64,000 nt of DNA from Jeotgalibacillus sp. ET6 (GCF_029667115.1 NZ_JARUIU010000004.1:372001-436000), one strand, 5' to 3'; shown: positions 46,658 through 55,842, counted from the stretch's first letter. Notes: generated by a model not told the origin, from the sequence alone. Numbers and translations are program-made.

Positions 46658-48922
46658 ATGCCGGATGTGATGAGAATTTCTGCAAGAAGGCTTGCTGAAT
46701 ACGTGCATAGAAGCGGAAGTATTGATGCCAGGATAGGCGGCTCTACTGCCATGATTGAAGGAACCAGAAATCATCAGGCTGTGCAAAAAAAGTACATGGA
46801 GCAGGATCAGAAGGAAGTTTTTCTAGATGGAATAATAGAAATCGATGGTCAAACATACCAGCTTGAAGGACGTTGCGACGGTTTGCTTGTGAGAGAAGAA
46901 AAGCCGGTCATTGATGAAATCAAATCGACTTCCCGGCTCCTCCATACTATAACAGAACCTTCTGCTGTTCATTTGGCACAGGCGATTGTTTACGCCTGGA
47001 TGTTTACGGAGAAAGAAGATCTCGAAGAAATAGGCATTCAGGTTACCTATGTGCAAAATGTAACGAAAGAGGAAAAACGATTTCTTCAGCCATTCTCAGC
47101 CGCTTTTTTAAAAGAACAAGTGGAGGAGATGGTGAGGATTTATGCTCCCTTCGCTTCATTGATGAAGAGCCTTCAGGAAAAACGAAATGATTCGATCCAA
47201 ACACTAGCTTTTCCTTATCCCCATTTCCGCGAGGGACAGAGGAAGTTTGCCGGTGCTGTTTACCAAACAATTACAGAAAAAGGAAAACTGTTTGCACAGG
47301 CGCCTACCGGGATTGGAAAAACCATCTCAACCTTGTTTCCAGCGATAAAAACCATAGGAGAAGGCAAGGCAAATCAGCTTGTTTATTCCACAGCTAAAAC
47401 CATTACGCGAGCTGCTGCTGAGGAAGCGCTGGCTGATATGCACGCGAAAGGTCTTCAGTTGTCAGCTGTGACGCTAACCGCAAAGGATAAGATCTGCTTT
47501 AAGGAAAAAACGATTTGTCAAAAAGAGTACTGTGAGTTTGCGGACGGCCATTTTGACCGGATTAATGAAGCTGTGCTGGACATGCTGGGGAATGAATACA
47601 TGATCAACCGGTCTGTGGTGGAGCGCTATGCGTTGAAGCACCGTGTTTGTCCTTTTGAATTCTCCATGGATCTATCGTATCTGACCGATGCCATGATTGG
47701 AGATTATAACTATGTGTTTGATCCGAGAGTGGCAAGAAAGAGGATGATGGGGGAGCAAAAGCGCACAACGGTTCTATTAGTGGACGAAGCGCATAATCTG
47801 GTTGACCGGGCCCGGGAGATGTATTCTGCGAGCCTCCAAAAATCAGCTTTTCTGGCACTTAGCAAAATGGATGTATCTCCTGCTATAAAAAGTGCGGCGA
47901 ATAAGGCGAATAAGGCATGCCTTGAGCTGAAAACAATCTGTGGTGAACAAAGCTTTCATATTCTGGATGAAGCTCCTCCTGAATGGACACAAGTTCTTCA
48001 GGCTTTTTATGAAGCAGCTGAAGAACGGATACAGGAAGGGGATACGGAAAAAGAGATCATTGATTTGTATTTTGCTGCTCAAAGGATGCTTCATGTGATC
48101 GAAATGATGGATGAACGGTTTTACATCCTGATTGAAAAAAAAGGCAGTGACGTCTGGATAAAAAATGTCTGCATGGATCCTTCGCTGTTTGTCAAAGAAT
48201 CAACGAAAAACTATCGGGGGACGGTGTTTTTCTCTGCAACATTTGCTCCGGTGCAGTACGTAAAAGGGATGCTTGGCGGCGATCAATCAGATTTTGGATT
48301 GTCCATACCAAGTCCTTTCAAAAAAGAACAAATTGAGGTGCGCACCTATCTGATTTCCACAAAATACCGGGATCGTGAACGTACGCTAGATTCCATTGTG
48401 GCTGCTATAAAAAATGGATTTGAAGATGCAAAAGGGAATTTTATCGCATTTTTTCCTTCCTATCAGTATATGGAAATGGCTGTTGAGCGTTTTACTCCTC
48501 TGTTTGATCATGAAGAAGCTGATTTACTTGTTCAGTCAAAAATGATGGATGAACAGGAAAGGGAGCAGTTTCTATCTTCCTTTTCAGGAGAGAAACGTGT
48601 ACTCGCATTTGCCGTAATGGGCGGTATTTTTTCTGAGGGGGTAGATCTTCCGGGAGATCAGTTAAAAGGAGTGGCCGTTATAGGTGCTGGAATTCCTCAA
48701 CTAAATCCTGAACGAAATCAAATGAAGCAGTTTTTTCAAAGCCAGGGTTTAAACGGTTATCATTATGCCTATGTATACCCAGGGATAAATAAGGTTCTGC
48801 AGGCAGGCGGACGGTTAATTCGGACGGAGGAGGATGAGGGGCTTCTGCTGCTGATTGATGATCGCTTTCAAACCTCTCTCTATCAGGATCTATTACCGCC
48901 GGAATGGAGAATATCAACCTGA
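46658..48922 (+). CDS. DinG/XPD-type helicase with N-terminal PD-(D/E)XK nuclease-like domain
   Basis: 754 aa. Residues 1-170 resemble a RecB/Cas4-type nuclease: H39, D74 in EGRCDGLL, and E87-I-K89 in VIDEIKS. The helicase follows: Walker A APTGIGKTIS (about 222), four cysteines of an XPD-type 4Fe-4S cluster (KICFKEKTICQKEYCEF and HRVCPFEF), DEAH box LVDEAHNLVDRAR, FFSATFAP and the C-terminal AGGRLIRTEEDEG. A superfamily 2 5'-3' helicase for DNA repair is expected. Start set at 46658 because GGGAGGGG lies 5 bp upstream. Confidence 0.88.
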   Translation: MPDVMRISARRLAEYVHRSGSIDARIGGSTAMIEGTRNHQAVQKKYMEQDQKEVFLDGIIEIDGQTYQLEGRCDGLLVREEKPVIDEIKSTSRLLHTITEPSAVHLAQAIVYAWMFTEKEDLEEIGIQVTYVQNVTKEEKRFLQPFSAAFLKEQVEEMVRIYAPFASLMKSLQEKRNDSIQTLAFPYPHFREGQRKFAGAVYQTITEKGKLFAQAPTGIGKTISTLFPAIKTIGEGKANQLVYSTAKTITRAAAEEALADMHAKGLQLSAVTLTAKDKICFKEKTICQKEYCEFADGHFDRINEAVLDMLGNEYMINRSVVERYALKHRVCPFEFSMDLSYLTDAMIGDYNYVFDPRVARKRMMGEQKRTTVLLVDEAHNLVDRAREMYSASLQKSAFLALSKMDVSPAIKSAANKANKACLELKTICGEQSFHILDEAPPEWTQVLQAFYEAAEERIQEGDTEKEIIDLYFAAQRMLHVIEMMDERFYILIEKKGSDVWIKNVCMDPSLFVKESTKNYRGTVFFSATFAPVQYVKGMLGGDQSDFGLSIPSPFKKEQIEVRTYLISTKYRDRERTLDSIVAAIKNGFEDAKGNFIAFFPSYQYMEMAVERFTPLFDHEEADLLVQSKMMDEQEREQFLSSFSGEKRVLAFAVMGGIFSEGVDLPGDQLKGVAVIGAGIPQLNPERNQMKQFFQSQGLNGYHYAYVYPGINKVLQAGGRLIRTEEDEGLLLLIDDRFQTSLYQDLLPPEWRIST

Positions 48923-48954
48923 GGCAGGAACAGGTTTATTGGTAACAATATAAA

Positions 48955-49022
48955 AAGAGCCTGGGACAAGGTGTGTCTTCAGGCTCATTGACCGGTTCAC
49001 TTCACTCTGTGCGGTAAGCCTC
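48955..49022. repeat. Family A repeat, truncated copy
   Basis: Begins GAGCCTGGGACAAGGTGTGTCTTCAGGCTC (hairpin arm of copy 1) and continues CATTGACCGGTTCACTTCAC before similarity stops near 49022. Its hairpin lies after the helicase stop. Confidence 0.7.
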
Positions 49023-49055
49023 CTCCAGAGGAAATGAACTGTGAATGCATTTATT

Positions 49056-49250
49056 TCAGGTAATAATATTTTTGACTCGTCCAACCTGGCCGTCTGTTAA
49101 ACGAACTTTTATGCCATGTGGGTGAGAAGGAGATTTAGTAAGTAAATCCTTCACAATCCCTCTCGTTAACTTTCCAGAACGCTGATCCTGCTTCAGGACA
49201 ATGTCAACTTCAATTCCAGGTGTAATCGTGCTTCGCTGCTGTCCATTCAT
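49056..49250 (-). CDS. ywbE: YwbE family protein
   Basis: 64 aa, MNGQQRSTITPG start, VDIVLKQDQRSGKLTRG, SPSHPHGIKVRLTDGQVGRV: the complete YwbE (DUF2196) family domain, a small beta protein of unknown function. I set the start at the Met before NGQQ, matching the family's short form; the frame extends upstream to 49292 without homology. Confidence 0.9.
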   Translation of the reverse strand: MNGQQRSTITPGIEVDIVLKQDQRSGKLTRGIVKDLLTKSPSHPHGIKVRLTDGQVGRVKNIIT

Positions 49251-49327
49251 GACTTTCCCACTCTCCATTAAACGTTTGTTTAATGATACCACAGTTCATA
49301 GTGAGCAGGTATTTCAAGGGCAGGCAG

Positions 49328-50218
49328 CTACATATTGGCTCTGAGTCTTTTTAAGATTTGCTCGTATTCATCCTTGCCAATTCCCGGGGCAAATTCTTCC
49401 GGCAGATCGTCAAGATCCGGGATAGGTGCTCCTTCCGGGGTGCCTTCCTGTACGACCAGCGGCTGGCCGTTGCTTGGGTTTGTTCCCTTCCATATGGCAC
49501 GTATATCCTGGTAGTCGCCATCACTCCATGTAAATAAAACATTTCCTACACCTTGATCTTCGTATTTTCTCGCGTGATCAAATACCCGGTTATCCAGGCT
49601 TGGTATTGGAAGCATTTTAGTCAAATCCACGCCTGTCGCAATTTCAAGCGCTTTAGCATAAGCAAGAATGTGAACTCCGCCGCGAACAAGCAGGTAGCCG
49701 ATCATTTCTCTTGCTGTCGGGTGATCAGTCATTTCATACACTCTCATTTTATGCGTGCGTGCGCCGATCTCAAGAAAGAAGTTATGCATCAAATCTAAAA
49801 CAAGATTTCCGCTTGAAAAAACATAGTCGCCTCTCCAGGGATTGCCCATTGAATCTCCTGCCAAGGACGTTTGTGCTGTTGCAATAAAAGCATACGTATT
49901 TCGCATATCTTTGCCATTTTGAAGAGGGGTCAGATCCGGTTCAGCTGTGAAGGAGGATCCTTTTTGCAAAAGATTAATCGTGTTGCTGACAAGCTCTACA
50001 TGGCCGAATTCCTCTGCTGTAATACTCGCTACAATATCATAAAAGGGTTTCAGTTTTCCTTTTTGTCTGAAGTTAAAGGATTGGTACATATAATTATTAA
50101 GCGTAGACATTTCTCCGAATTTTCCACCCAGTAATTCCTGTACAGCAGCAGCCGCATTGGCATCTCCGTACTCGGGAGCAGGAAGCTCGATCAGCAGTTT
50201 ATTTACTCGCTTAAACAC
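49328..50218 (-). CDS. Manganese catalase
   Basis: 296 aa, ferritin-like four-helix bundle. Visible metal-ligand motifs are LGGKFGEMSTLNNYMYQSF, ITAEEFGHVELV (Glu and His), LEIGARTHKMRVYEMTDHP and RGGVHILAY. It dismutates hydrogen peroxide without heme. Similar proteins occur in the cytoplasm or spore coat (CotJC/YjqC). Start is GTG, 8 bp after GGAGG. Length is the usual ~290. Confidence 0.9.
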   Translation of the reverse strand: MFKRVNKLLIELPAPEYGDANAAAAVQELLGGKFGEMSTLNNYMYQSFNFRQKGKLKPFYDIVASITAEEFGHVELVSNTINLLQKGSSFTAEPDLTPLQNGKDMRNTYAFIATAQTSLAGDSMGNPWRGDYVFSSGNLVLDLMHNFFLEIGARTHKMRVYEMTDHPTAREMIGYLLVRGGVHILAYAKALEIATGVDLTKMLPIPSLDNRVFDHARKYEDQGVGNVLFTWSDGDYQDIRAIWKGTNPSNGQPLVVQEGTPEGAPIPDLDDLPEEFAPGIGKDEYEQILKRLRANM

Positions 50219-50240
50219 AAATAAAACCTCCTTTGCATAT

Positions 50241-50275
50241 TCCTCCTGCTATGTGTATGTTCACATAGCGGAGGA
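50241..50275. other. Hairpin before the Mn-catalase gene
   Basis: TCCTCCTGCTATGTG pairs with CACATAGCGGAGGA (one bulged base) around a 6-nt loop. On the minus strand it lies between the YuzF gene and the catalase. There is no T-run after it, so read-through is likely; it could be a YuzF terminator or a leader hairpin. Confidence 0.55.
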
Positions 50276-50294
50276 TATGAAAAGGAGGGATTTT

Positions 50295-50519
50295 TTACGA
50301 TGGAGAAACCCAGATGATTTGCTGCGTACGAATAAAGAAAGGTGTTTGATTAATCTCTACAACAATATGATCCGGCATTACAGTTGTAAGCTTTCCTTGC
50401 AGAGAATTGCGTGTGGTCTGAACCACAATATTAGTACCGATAATGGTATTCAATGTCTGGTAAACGTACGGATCATATAGTGTAGTAAATTGAAGAGATT
50501 GCGGAGACTGTCCGTTCAT
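50295..50519 (-). CDS. yuzF: YuzF family protein (DUF2642)
   Basis: 74 aa, MNGQSPQSLQFTTLYDPYVY start and beta-rich core NTIIGTNIVVQTTRNSLQG, VMPDHIVVEINQTPFFIRTQ, IIWVSPS. DUF2642 proteins have an Sm-like or coat-protein-like fold and unknown function; several are spore-associated. Start taken at the Met with AAGGGGTG 6 bp upstream. It reads toward the Mn-catalase. Confidence 0.88.
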   Translation of the reverse strand: MNGQSPQSLQFTTLYDPYVYQTLNTIIGTNIVVQTTRNSLQGKLTTVMPDHIVVEINQTPFFIRTQQIIWVSPS

Positions 50520-50637
50520 AGTCAACACCCCTTAGTTAGCAATTAATCCTACTATATGAGCCGCCTTGATAAACGGTGACACTATTGCAAAATAAGTTTT
50601 CCTGTCGCACTCCTTGAAAGATCAAAATGGAAGCTTC

Positions 50638-50667
50638 TTGACAGTTGTGGTGAATTACATGAATAAT
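50638..50667 (+). promoter_or_regulatory. Promoter of the symporter operon
   Basis: -35 TTGACA (50638-50643), 18-bp spacer, -10 AATAAT (50662-50667). Confidence 0.6.
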
Positions 50668-50706
50668 AAGAAAAGATCGAATTTTCATTTATTTTGCCCT
50701 TTAAAA

Positions 50707-50720
50707 TGATAACGCTTACA
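50707..50720 (+). promoter_or_regulatory. cre site (CcpA) of the symporter operon
   Basis: TGATAACGCTTACA matches 13 of 14 consensus positions (the fourth base is T). It lies about 40 bp past the promoter and 15 bp before the first start codon, a road-block position, so carbon repression of the operon is likely, as for acetate uptake genes. Confidence 0.75.
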
Positions 50721-50735
50721 GAACGGAGGGGAACT

Positions 50736-50918
50736 ATGCTGGTCTGGATTTTTGCCGTCCTGACAATCGGGTCGGTTATCGCAGGAGTTAAACAAAAAAG
50801 AAAACGCTGGTTTGCTTTGCCGATTGCCGCACTGTTCGGCTATATGGCGATCGAAATCATTCGTGTGCCAATGCCGCTGTGGGATACCATTACTTTTATT
50901 TTCGACTTAAAAGGATAA
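50736..50918 (+). CDS. Small two-helix membrane protein heading the symporter operon
   Basis: 60 aa: MLVWIFAVLTIGSVIAGV, a basic KQKRKRW turn, ALPIAALFGYMAIEII, then a soluble end. Two membrane segments with N-out, C-out topology are likely. Ribosome site ACGGAGGGGA lies before the ATG. I do not know the family; it precedes the two symporter subunits by 18 bp and may be an accessory subunit. Confidence 0.7.
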   Translation: MLVWIFAVLTIGSVIAGVKQKRKRWFALPIAALFGYMAIEIIRVPMPLWDTITFIFDLKG

Positions 50919-50936
50919 GTGGGAGGAGAACGAAGT

Positions 50937-51239
50937 ATGAAAAGAATCGACAAAAAAACAGCTGATGCTTATTTTCGGACAAGAACAATTTTAATCAGCA
51001 TTTATTTAGTCATTGGATTTAGTGCTTCATTCGGTGCCGTCTTCTTTGCGGAATTTCTGGCTGAATTTACGTTTAACGGCTTTCCGCTTCACTACTATAT
51101 GGGCGCTCAGGGAGCCGTTCTAACCTTTATTATTCTGCTTTTTGTCAATGCGATTGTCAGCGACAGGATCGATAAAAAGTATGGGATTGATGAAGCCAGA
51201 AACGAATCCATTGGATCTGGTAAAACGGTGGACCATTAA
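50937..51239 (+). CDS. Solute:sodium symporter small subunit (DUF4212)
   Basis: 100 aa with two membrane segments: LISIYLVIGFSASFGAVFF and YYMGAQGAVLTFIILLFVNAIV, and a basic ISDRIDKKYGID loop. The family (TIGR03647) always lies next to a large SSS permease, here 44 bp downstream. It probably binds that permease. Start at the Met after GGGAGGAG. Confidence 0.88.
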   Translation: MKRIDKKTADAYFRTRTILISIYLVIGFSASFGAVFFAEFLAEFTFNGFPLHYYMGAQGAVLTFIILLFVNAIVSDRIDKKYGIDEARNESIGSGKTVDH

Positions 51240-51283
51240 AAAGCAGATATCCGTTCATTAAAGGACTTTAAAGGAGGAAGAGG

Positions 51284-52960
51284 ATGGATACTCAATTTAT
51301 TGTATCTCTGGCCTTTATTTTAGGTACTTTTGGTTTATACATAGGAATTGCCATATACAATCAGGCAAAAGCAACATCCGATTTTTATGTAGCCGGCCGC
51401 GGTGTGCCGCCGATTTACAACGGGATGGCAATAGGAGCGGACTGGATGAGTGCGGCTTCATTCATTGGAATGGCAGGGACCGTCATGGTCATGGGCTATG
51501 ACGGACTCGGTTACATCATGGGCTGGACAGGCGGCTATTTATTGCTGACTTTTCTGCTTGCGCCTCAGCTCCGAAAATACGGAAGATATACCGTTCCGGA
51601 ATTTATTGGAGATCGGTACGGCAGTAATTTAGCCAGGTTAATTGCTGCTTTTGCAACGATCATTATCAGTTTTACGTATTCCATTGGTCAAATGTCCGGT
51701 TCCGGCGTAGTTATTGGCCGGCTGCTTGAGGTCGACTACCGAATTGGAACGGTTATTGGTGCCGGGCTGATTGCCTTTTACGCTGCATTAGGAGGGATGA
51801 AGGGGATCACTTGGACTCAGGTAGCGCAGTATGTTGTGCTGATCACTGCTTACCTGGTGCCGGTCATCTTTATGTCGCTGCAGATTGAAGGCAACCCGCT
51901 GCCTTGGGTCTCCTACGGGCAGGTATTAGATGCCATGAGTGTGATTGATCAGGATCTTGGTATCTCAGAATACCTCGTGCCTTTTACTGCAGGAACGAAA
52001 TGGCAGTTTTTGGCCCTTATGTTTACATTGATGGCTGGAACGGCTGGACTTCCACATGTAATCGTACGATTTTATACGGTATCCACGATGAAAGCGGCCC
52101 GTTGGAGCGGAGCATGGGCAATTCTTTTTATTGGTCTTCTTTATCTTTCAGCTCCCGCATATGCTGCGTTTTCACGTTTTATCCTGCTTACGGAGGTGGC
52201 AAATTCACCAATCAATAACTTGCCTGAATGGACAAGGTCCTGGGTTGACACCGGCATGCTCCAGGTGGCTGATACGAACGGGGATGGTGTTCTGCAATGG
52301 GCAGAGCTCCAGATTGCCAATGATATTGTGGTTATGGCCACACCTGAAATTGCCAACCTCGGTGTATTTGTTATCGGACTAATGGCTGCAGGTGCCATGG
52401 CGGCTGCTCTTTCAACTGCCGGGGGATTAATGATCGCCATTTCTGCTGCCCTGTCTCACGATATTTACTTCCGCTCCATCAACCCAAATGCCACAGATAA
52501 GAAAAGGCTGGCGGTCGGAAGATGGTCGATTGTTCTCGCTTCTCTTGTGGCAGGACTCGTTGCGCTGAATCCTCCAGGCGCCATTACACAAATTGTAGCC
52601 TGGGCCTTTGCCTTAGCATCAGGTTCGTTCTTCCCAGCGCTATTGCTTGGCGTTTGGTGGAAGCGCTCCAATGCACCAGGGGTAATAGCGGGAATGCTTG
52701 TCGGTCTTAGTGTGACGCTCGGCTATATTTTTGCTGCAAAATACGGGGGATTCACAATACTTGGCATTATTGATACCGGGGCAGGGGTATTTGGAGCTGC
52801 TGCGGCAATAGTGACCAATATTGCAGTCTCATTAGCTGCCAAGCCGCCATCAAAGAAAATACAAGAAGAAGTCCAGGATCTTCGTTATCCTGAGCAAATG
52901 ACATATCGGGATGGTGAGGTGTGGCTGGATGACGGAGAAGACGTTCCGCCAACCAAGTGA
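51284..52960 (+). CDS. Sodium:solute symporter large subunit (VC2705 subfamily)
   Basis: 558 aa with about 13 membrane segments, SSS family: SDFYVAGRGVPPIYNGMAIG near the N-terminus and SAGGL-type LSTAGGLMIAISAALSHDIY for sodium binding. Between two helices (about residues 320-350) is DTNGDGVLQWAEL, an EF-hand calcium loop with D1, N3, D5, E12 positions filled. The subfamily imports short-chain carboxylates such as acetate. It is 44 bp after its small subunit and overlaps nothing; the next gene begins 7 bp past its stop. Confidence 0.9.
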   Translation: MDTQFIVSLAFILGTFGLYIGIAIYNQAKATSDFYVAGRGVPPIYNGMAIGADWMSAASFIGMAGTVMVMGYDGLGYIMGWTGGYLLLTFLLAPQLRKYGRYTVPEFIGDRYGSNLARLIAAFATIIISFTYSIGQMSGSGVVIGRLLEVDYRIGTVIGAGLIAFYAALGGMKGITWTQVAQYVVLITAYLVPVIFMSLQIEGNPLPWVSYGQVLDAMSVIDQDLGISEYLVPFTAGTKWQFLALMFTLMAGTAGLPHVIVRFYTVSTMKAARWSGAWAILFIGLLYLSAPAYAAFSRFILLTEVANSPINNLPEWTRSWVDTGMLQVADTNGDGVLQWAELQIANDIVVMATPEIANLGVFVIGLMAAGAMAAALSTAGGLMIAISAALSHDIYFRSINPNATDKKRLAVGRWSIVLASLVAGLVALNPPGAITQIVAWAFALASGSFFPALLLGVWWKRSNAPGVIAGMLVGLSVTLGYIFAAKYGGFTILGIIDTGAGVFGAAAAIVTNIAVSLAAKPPSKKIQEEVQDLRYPEQMTYRDGEVWLDDGEDVPPTK

Positions 52961-52967
52961 TCACAAC

Positions 52968-54833
52968 ATGATCAAGGAAATGGCTGCACGCACATCCTTA
53001 TTTTCATCGATGGCAGAAAACGAGTTTTCTGCCATCTACGGCCGTTGCGAGGAAAGGGAATATGAAAAGGGAGTTCTCATTGCTCATGCATACAAGAAAA
53101 GGGAGGGGGTTTTCCTGGTTACCTCCGGGCTGGCTGAAGTATATGCTGCCGGAAGTATGCAGGAAAGAGAGGTGCTCGAACTGGCGGGTCCTGGAGAAAT
53201 TCTGGGACTGGCCAGTTTAAGTACCATGCTCCGTTCTTCCGAAGAGAAGGTAAATACAGTTGAAATCCAAGTGTTGGAACCAACGCTTGGATTGTTTATT
53301 CCCTATGAGGTTCTTCGTGAAATATGGAACTTCCCGCACGTACAAGCTTTTTTTCTTGAAAAGACCATTTTCAGGCTTCAGGATGTGTACCATTCTCTTA
53401 CAGAACAGCTTCAGCAGTCCAATGGACTTAGCAGCCAGCGAAAGGTTTTTAAGCGTGTGCAGGATTTGATGTCTGCCCCGCTTCTCTCATTATCTTCTTC
53501 AAGTACTTTACAAGAAGGAATCGAATTCATGTCCCGCCGCAAACTGAGTGCCGTGGTTCTGTTAGATGATGCTCAATTGCTTGGTGTCGTGTCTATTAGG
53601 GAAACAATCGACGCAATCGCTGCGAACCAGCCGCTATCATTGCCTCTGGCATCTATCGCAAATAAAAGACCTTATGTGATCTCACGCTCTGCGTATTATT
53701 ATGATGCACTTGGAGCTTTTCAGCAGCAGCCTGATCTCCGTCATCTCGTAGTCGTAAATGATGAAGAGCTGCCGGTTGGCATGCTCACCCTTTCAGATGT
53801 ACTAAAGCAGCGTCACCGGTTTATTCAGCAGACCATGAAAAAAATTCATCAGCTGACGAAAGAATCTATTAGAGAAACAGCCGTTCAGCTGCAGCAACTC
53901 TCTCATCAGCTGCTTGAAGAAAATGAAAGCTTTCGAATGATTGCTTCCATTATGACACCGCTTTTCGATCAGCTGGTGATTAAAGTGATTCACCTCGCTC
54001 AAAAAGAAATAAAGCAGCAATACAATCTGACCGCACCGTGTGAGTTTGTTTTCTATCAAATGGGTAGTGCGGGAAGAGGAGAACAGCTGATGATGACGGA
54101 TCAGGATCATTTTTTAGTATATAAAGAATTGACTCCCGAATCTGAACAATATTTCAGCCTGCTGGGAGATCAAGTGGTCGAATGGCTGGAAGAGGCAGGG
54201 TTTGCACCGTGTGATGGGAATATGATGGCTAGCAATCCGGTTTGGCGGGGCTCAATAGAAAGTTGGCAGCAAAGGATTCATCGTTTTGCTGTACGGTCTA
54301 CACCTGAGCATATTCTGCACGCCTTCAACTTTTTTGCGATGAGAAGAATCTCGGGAAGCAGAACGCTGCACCTTGTATTTCTCTCCATTATAGAAGATGA
54401 GCTAAAGCGTTCAGGCGTCCTCCTTACACAAATGGGACGAGAGCTTAGAGGGTCGGTTATTCCTGTTATGGATCACCGGATTCGCTCGCTTCTTTTACGT
54501 GAAGGAAGAAGAATCCAGATAAAAAAGCAAATACTGTTTCCTTTTCACCACTCTCTTCAAATAAAAGGTCTTCTTCATCAGATCATTGAAGGGTCAGCCT
54601 CATCAAAGATTGAAGCGTTGGCTGAAAAAAAGAAGCTGACAAAGGATGCAGCAGAAGAGCTCAAAGAAAGCTTGGATATTGTGCTTATGCTTTACTTTAA
54701 AGATAAGAAACAAAAAGGCACTGGTCAGATCAATACAGAAGAACTTACAGGAAGAGAAAAAGCATTGCTGTCAAGAGCGTTAAATGTGTTAAGGGAATTT
54801 CAGGTCAATACGCTGAGAGAACTCGGAGTCTAA
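52968..54833 (+). CDS. cNMP-binding/CBS/DUF294 nucleotidyltransferase-like protein
   Basis: About 621 aa. Order: cyclic-nucleotide-binding-like domain (about 5-125, VFLVTSGLAEVY, GPGEILGLASL), two CBS domains (about 160-285, LQEGIEFMSRRKLSAVVLLD, LRHLVVVNDEELPVGML), DUF294 nucleotidyltransferase-like domain (GSAGRGEQLMMTDQDHFLVY with D-x-D) and DUF294_C. It is probably a regulator acting on or sensing nucleotides to control the adjoining symporter, as the genes are linked widely. Start unsure: ATG at 52968 has no good ribosome site; ATG 52980 is next. Confidence 0.85.
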   Translation: MIKEMAARTSLFSSMAENEFSAIYGRCEEREYEKGVLIAHAYKKREGVFLVTSGLAEVYAAGSMQEREVLELAGPGEILGLASLSTMLRSSEEKVNTVEIQVLEPTLGLFIPYEVLREIWNFPHVQAFFLEKTIFRLQDVYHSLTEQLQQSNGLSSQRKVFKRVQDLMSAPLLSLSSSSTLQEGIEFMSRRKLSAVVLLDDAQLLGVVSIRETIDAIAANQPLSLPLASIANKRPYVISRSAYYYDALGAFQQQPDLRHLVVVNDEELPVGMLTLSDVLKQRHRFIQQTMKKIHQLTKESIRETAVQLQQLSHQLLEENESFRMIASIMTPLFDQLVIKVIHLAQKEIKQQYNLTAPCEFVFYQMGSAGRGEQLMMTDQDHFLVYKELTPESEQYFSLLGDQVVEWLEEAGFAPCDGNMMASNPVWRGSIESWQQRIHRFAVRSTPEHILHAFNFFAMRRISGSRTLHLVFLSIIEDELKRSGVLLTQMGRELRGSVIPVMDHRIRSLLLREGRRIQIKKQILFPFHHSLQIKGLLHQIIEGSASSKIEALAEKKKLTKDAAEELKESLDIVLMLYFKDKKQKGTGQINTEELTGREKALLSRALNVLREFQVNTLRELGV

Positions 54834-54859
54834 TACATTCTACGAAGGGGGCTGAAAGG

Positions 54860-55510
54860 ATGATGTGGTCAAAAAAACAATTCCGCCATCAGCTTAATAG
54901 TGAAATCCCGCTTTCCACACCTCTGGATCAGCTGCAATTACTTGTAATAGATACTGAAACAACAGGCTTTGCGGTGGGCAAGCAGGACAGGCTCATTGAA
55001 GTGGGAGCAGTGCCGGTTGCAGGTCTGCAGGTGTTGGAAAAAAACATCTTTCATTCATATGTAAATCCCGAAAGAGACATTCCGCCTGAGATTACGTCTC
55101 TGACATCGATTAAACAGGAGGATGTGGTTCATGCCCCTGCCTCACTTGAAGTAATCAACCATGTATTTGCTCATGCAAGGGAGTATGAAGTAAACGCTAT
55201 TGCCGGCCATTACCTGTCGTTTGATCTCCAGGTGTTCAAACATGAACTAAGAAGGGCTGCTTTGAAATTTCAGCAGCCGCCAAGCGTTGACACATTGGAT
55301 TTGCTTGCCTATTTAGTGCCTGCATGGGAAATGAAAGATCTATCCTATTATGCAGCTGTTTTTGAAACGAGAATGTACAACAGACACACGGCCGTTGGAG
55401 ACGCCTTAACCGCAGCCTATTTATTTTGTGAGCTTGGGGAACGGCTGAAAGAACGTGGAAAAACCACGTGGGGAGATTTGCTTGAGCTGTCCTCTTCCAG
55501 ACAAATATAG
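54860..55510 (+). CDS. DnaQ-type 3'-5' exonuclease
   Basis: 216 aa DEDDh exonuclease: ExoI VIDTETTGF (D and E), ExoII AGHYLSFDLQVF (D), ExoIII NRHTAVGDALTAAYLF (H and D). It resembles the epsilon proofreading subunit but stands alone with a symporter and a DUF294 protein, a linkage also seen in proteobacteria. AAGGGGG before MMWSK. Biological role in this operon is unknown. Confidence 0.88.
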   Translation: MMWSKKQFRHQLNSEIPLSTPLDQLQLLVIDTETTGFAVGKQDRLIEVGAVPVAGLQVLEKNIFHSYVNPERDIPPEITSLTSIKQEDVVHAPASLEVINHVFAHAREYEVNAIAGHYLSFDLQVFKHELRRAALKFQQPPSVDTLDLLAYLVPAWEMKDLSYYAAVFETRMYNRHTAVGDALTAAYLFCELGERLKERGKTTWGDLLELSSSRQI

Positions 55511-55629
55511 AGAAAAAAATAAATGTGCTCAGATTGGTTTTAAATAGAATGCTATATGGGAATAGTTCTATGGTGCAAAATTGTGCTATGACACTCCGAA
55601 CAGGAGCAGAAAGAAAGGGACCAGGAAAC

Positions 55630-55842
55630 ATGTCGATTGAATCGTTAATGAATGAGTATGAATTACTGCAGACGCAAACTCAAACCGGTGAACAGCTGGA
55701 TGATTTATATGCGGACCTGATGATCAGAATGGAAAAAGCATTTGAAATTCCGGGCATCATTACCGGCGAATGGGAGCAGGACAACAAACCTGTAAGCACC
55801 CTATACCGGTTAATTGCCAGCAGCCGGCTAATGAAAACCTAA
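55630..55842 (+). CDS. Small conserved helical protein
   Basis: 70 aa, MSIESLMNEYELLQTQTQ, then LYADLMIRMEKAFEIPGI, EWEQDNKPVSTLYRLIASS. Charged, mostly helical, soluble. I recall similar short Bacillus proteins but no function. GACCAGGAAAC before the ATG is a weak site. Last gene of the symporter cluster by position; may be unrelated. Confidence 0.6.
   Translation: MSIESLMNEYELLQTQTQTGEQLDDLYADLMIRMEKAFEIPGIITGEWEQDNKPVSTLYRLIASSRLMKT

Noticed and set aside
46452-46670. 72-codon frame over the palindromic element
   Set aside because: Most of it lies in inverted-repeat DNA, and its end overlaps the helicase start; no protein pattern.
50241-50275. Riboswitch before the Mn-catalase
   Set aside because: Only one hairpin is visible and no conserved ligand core; left as an unassigned hairpin.
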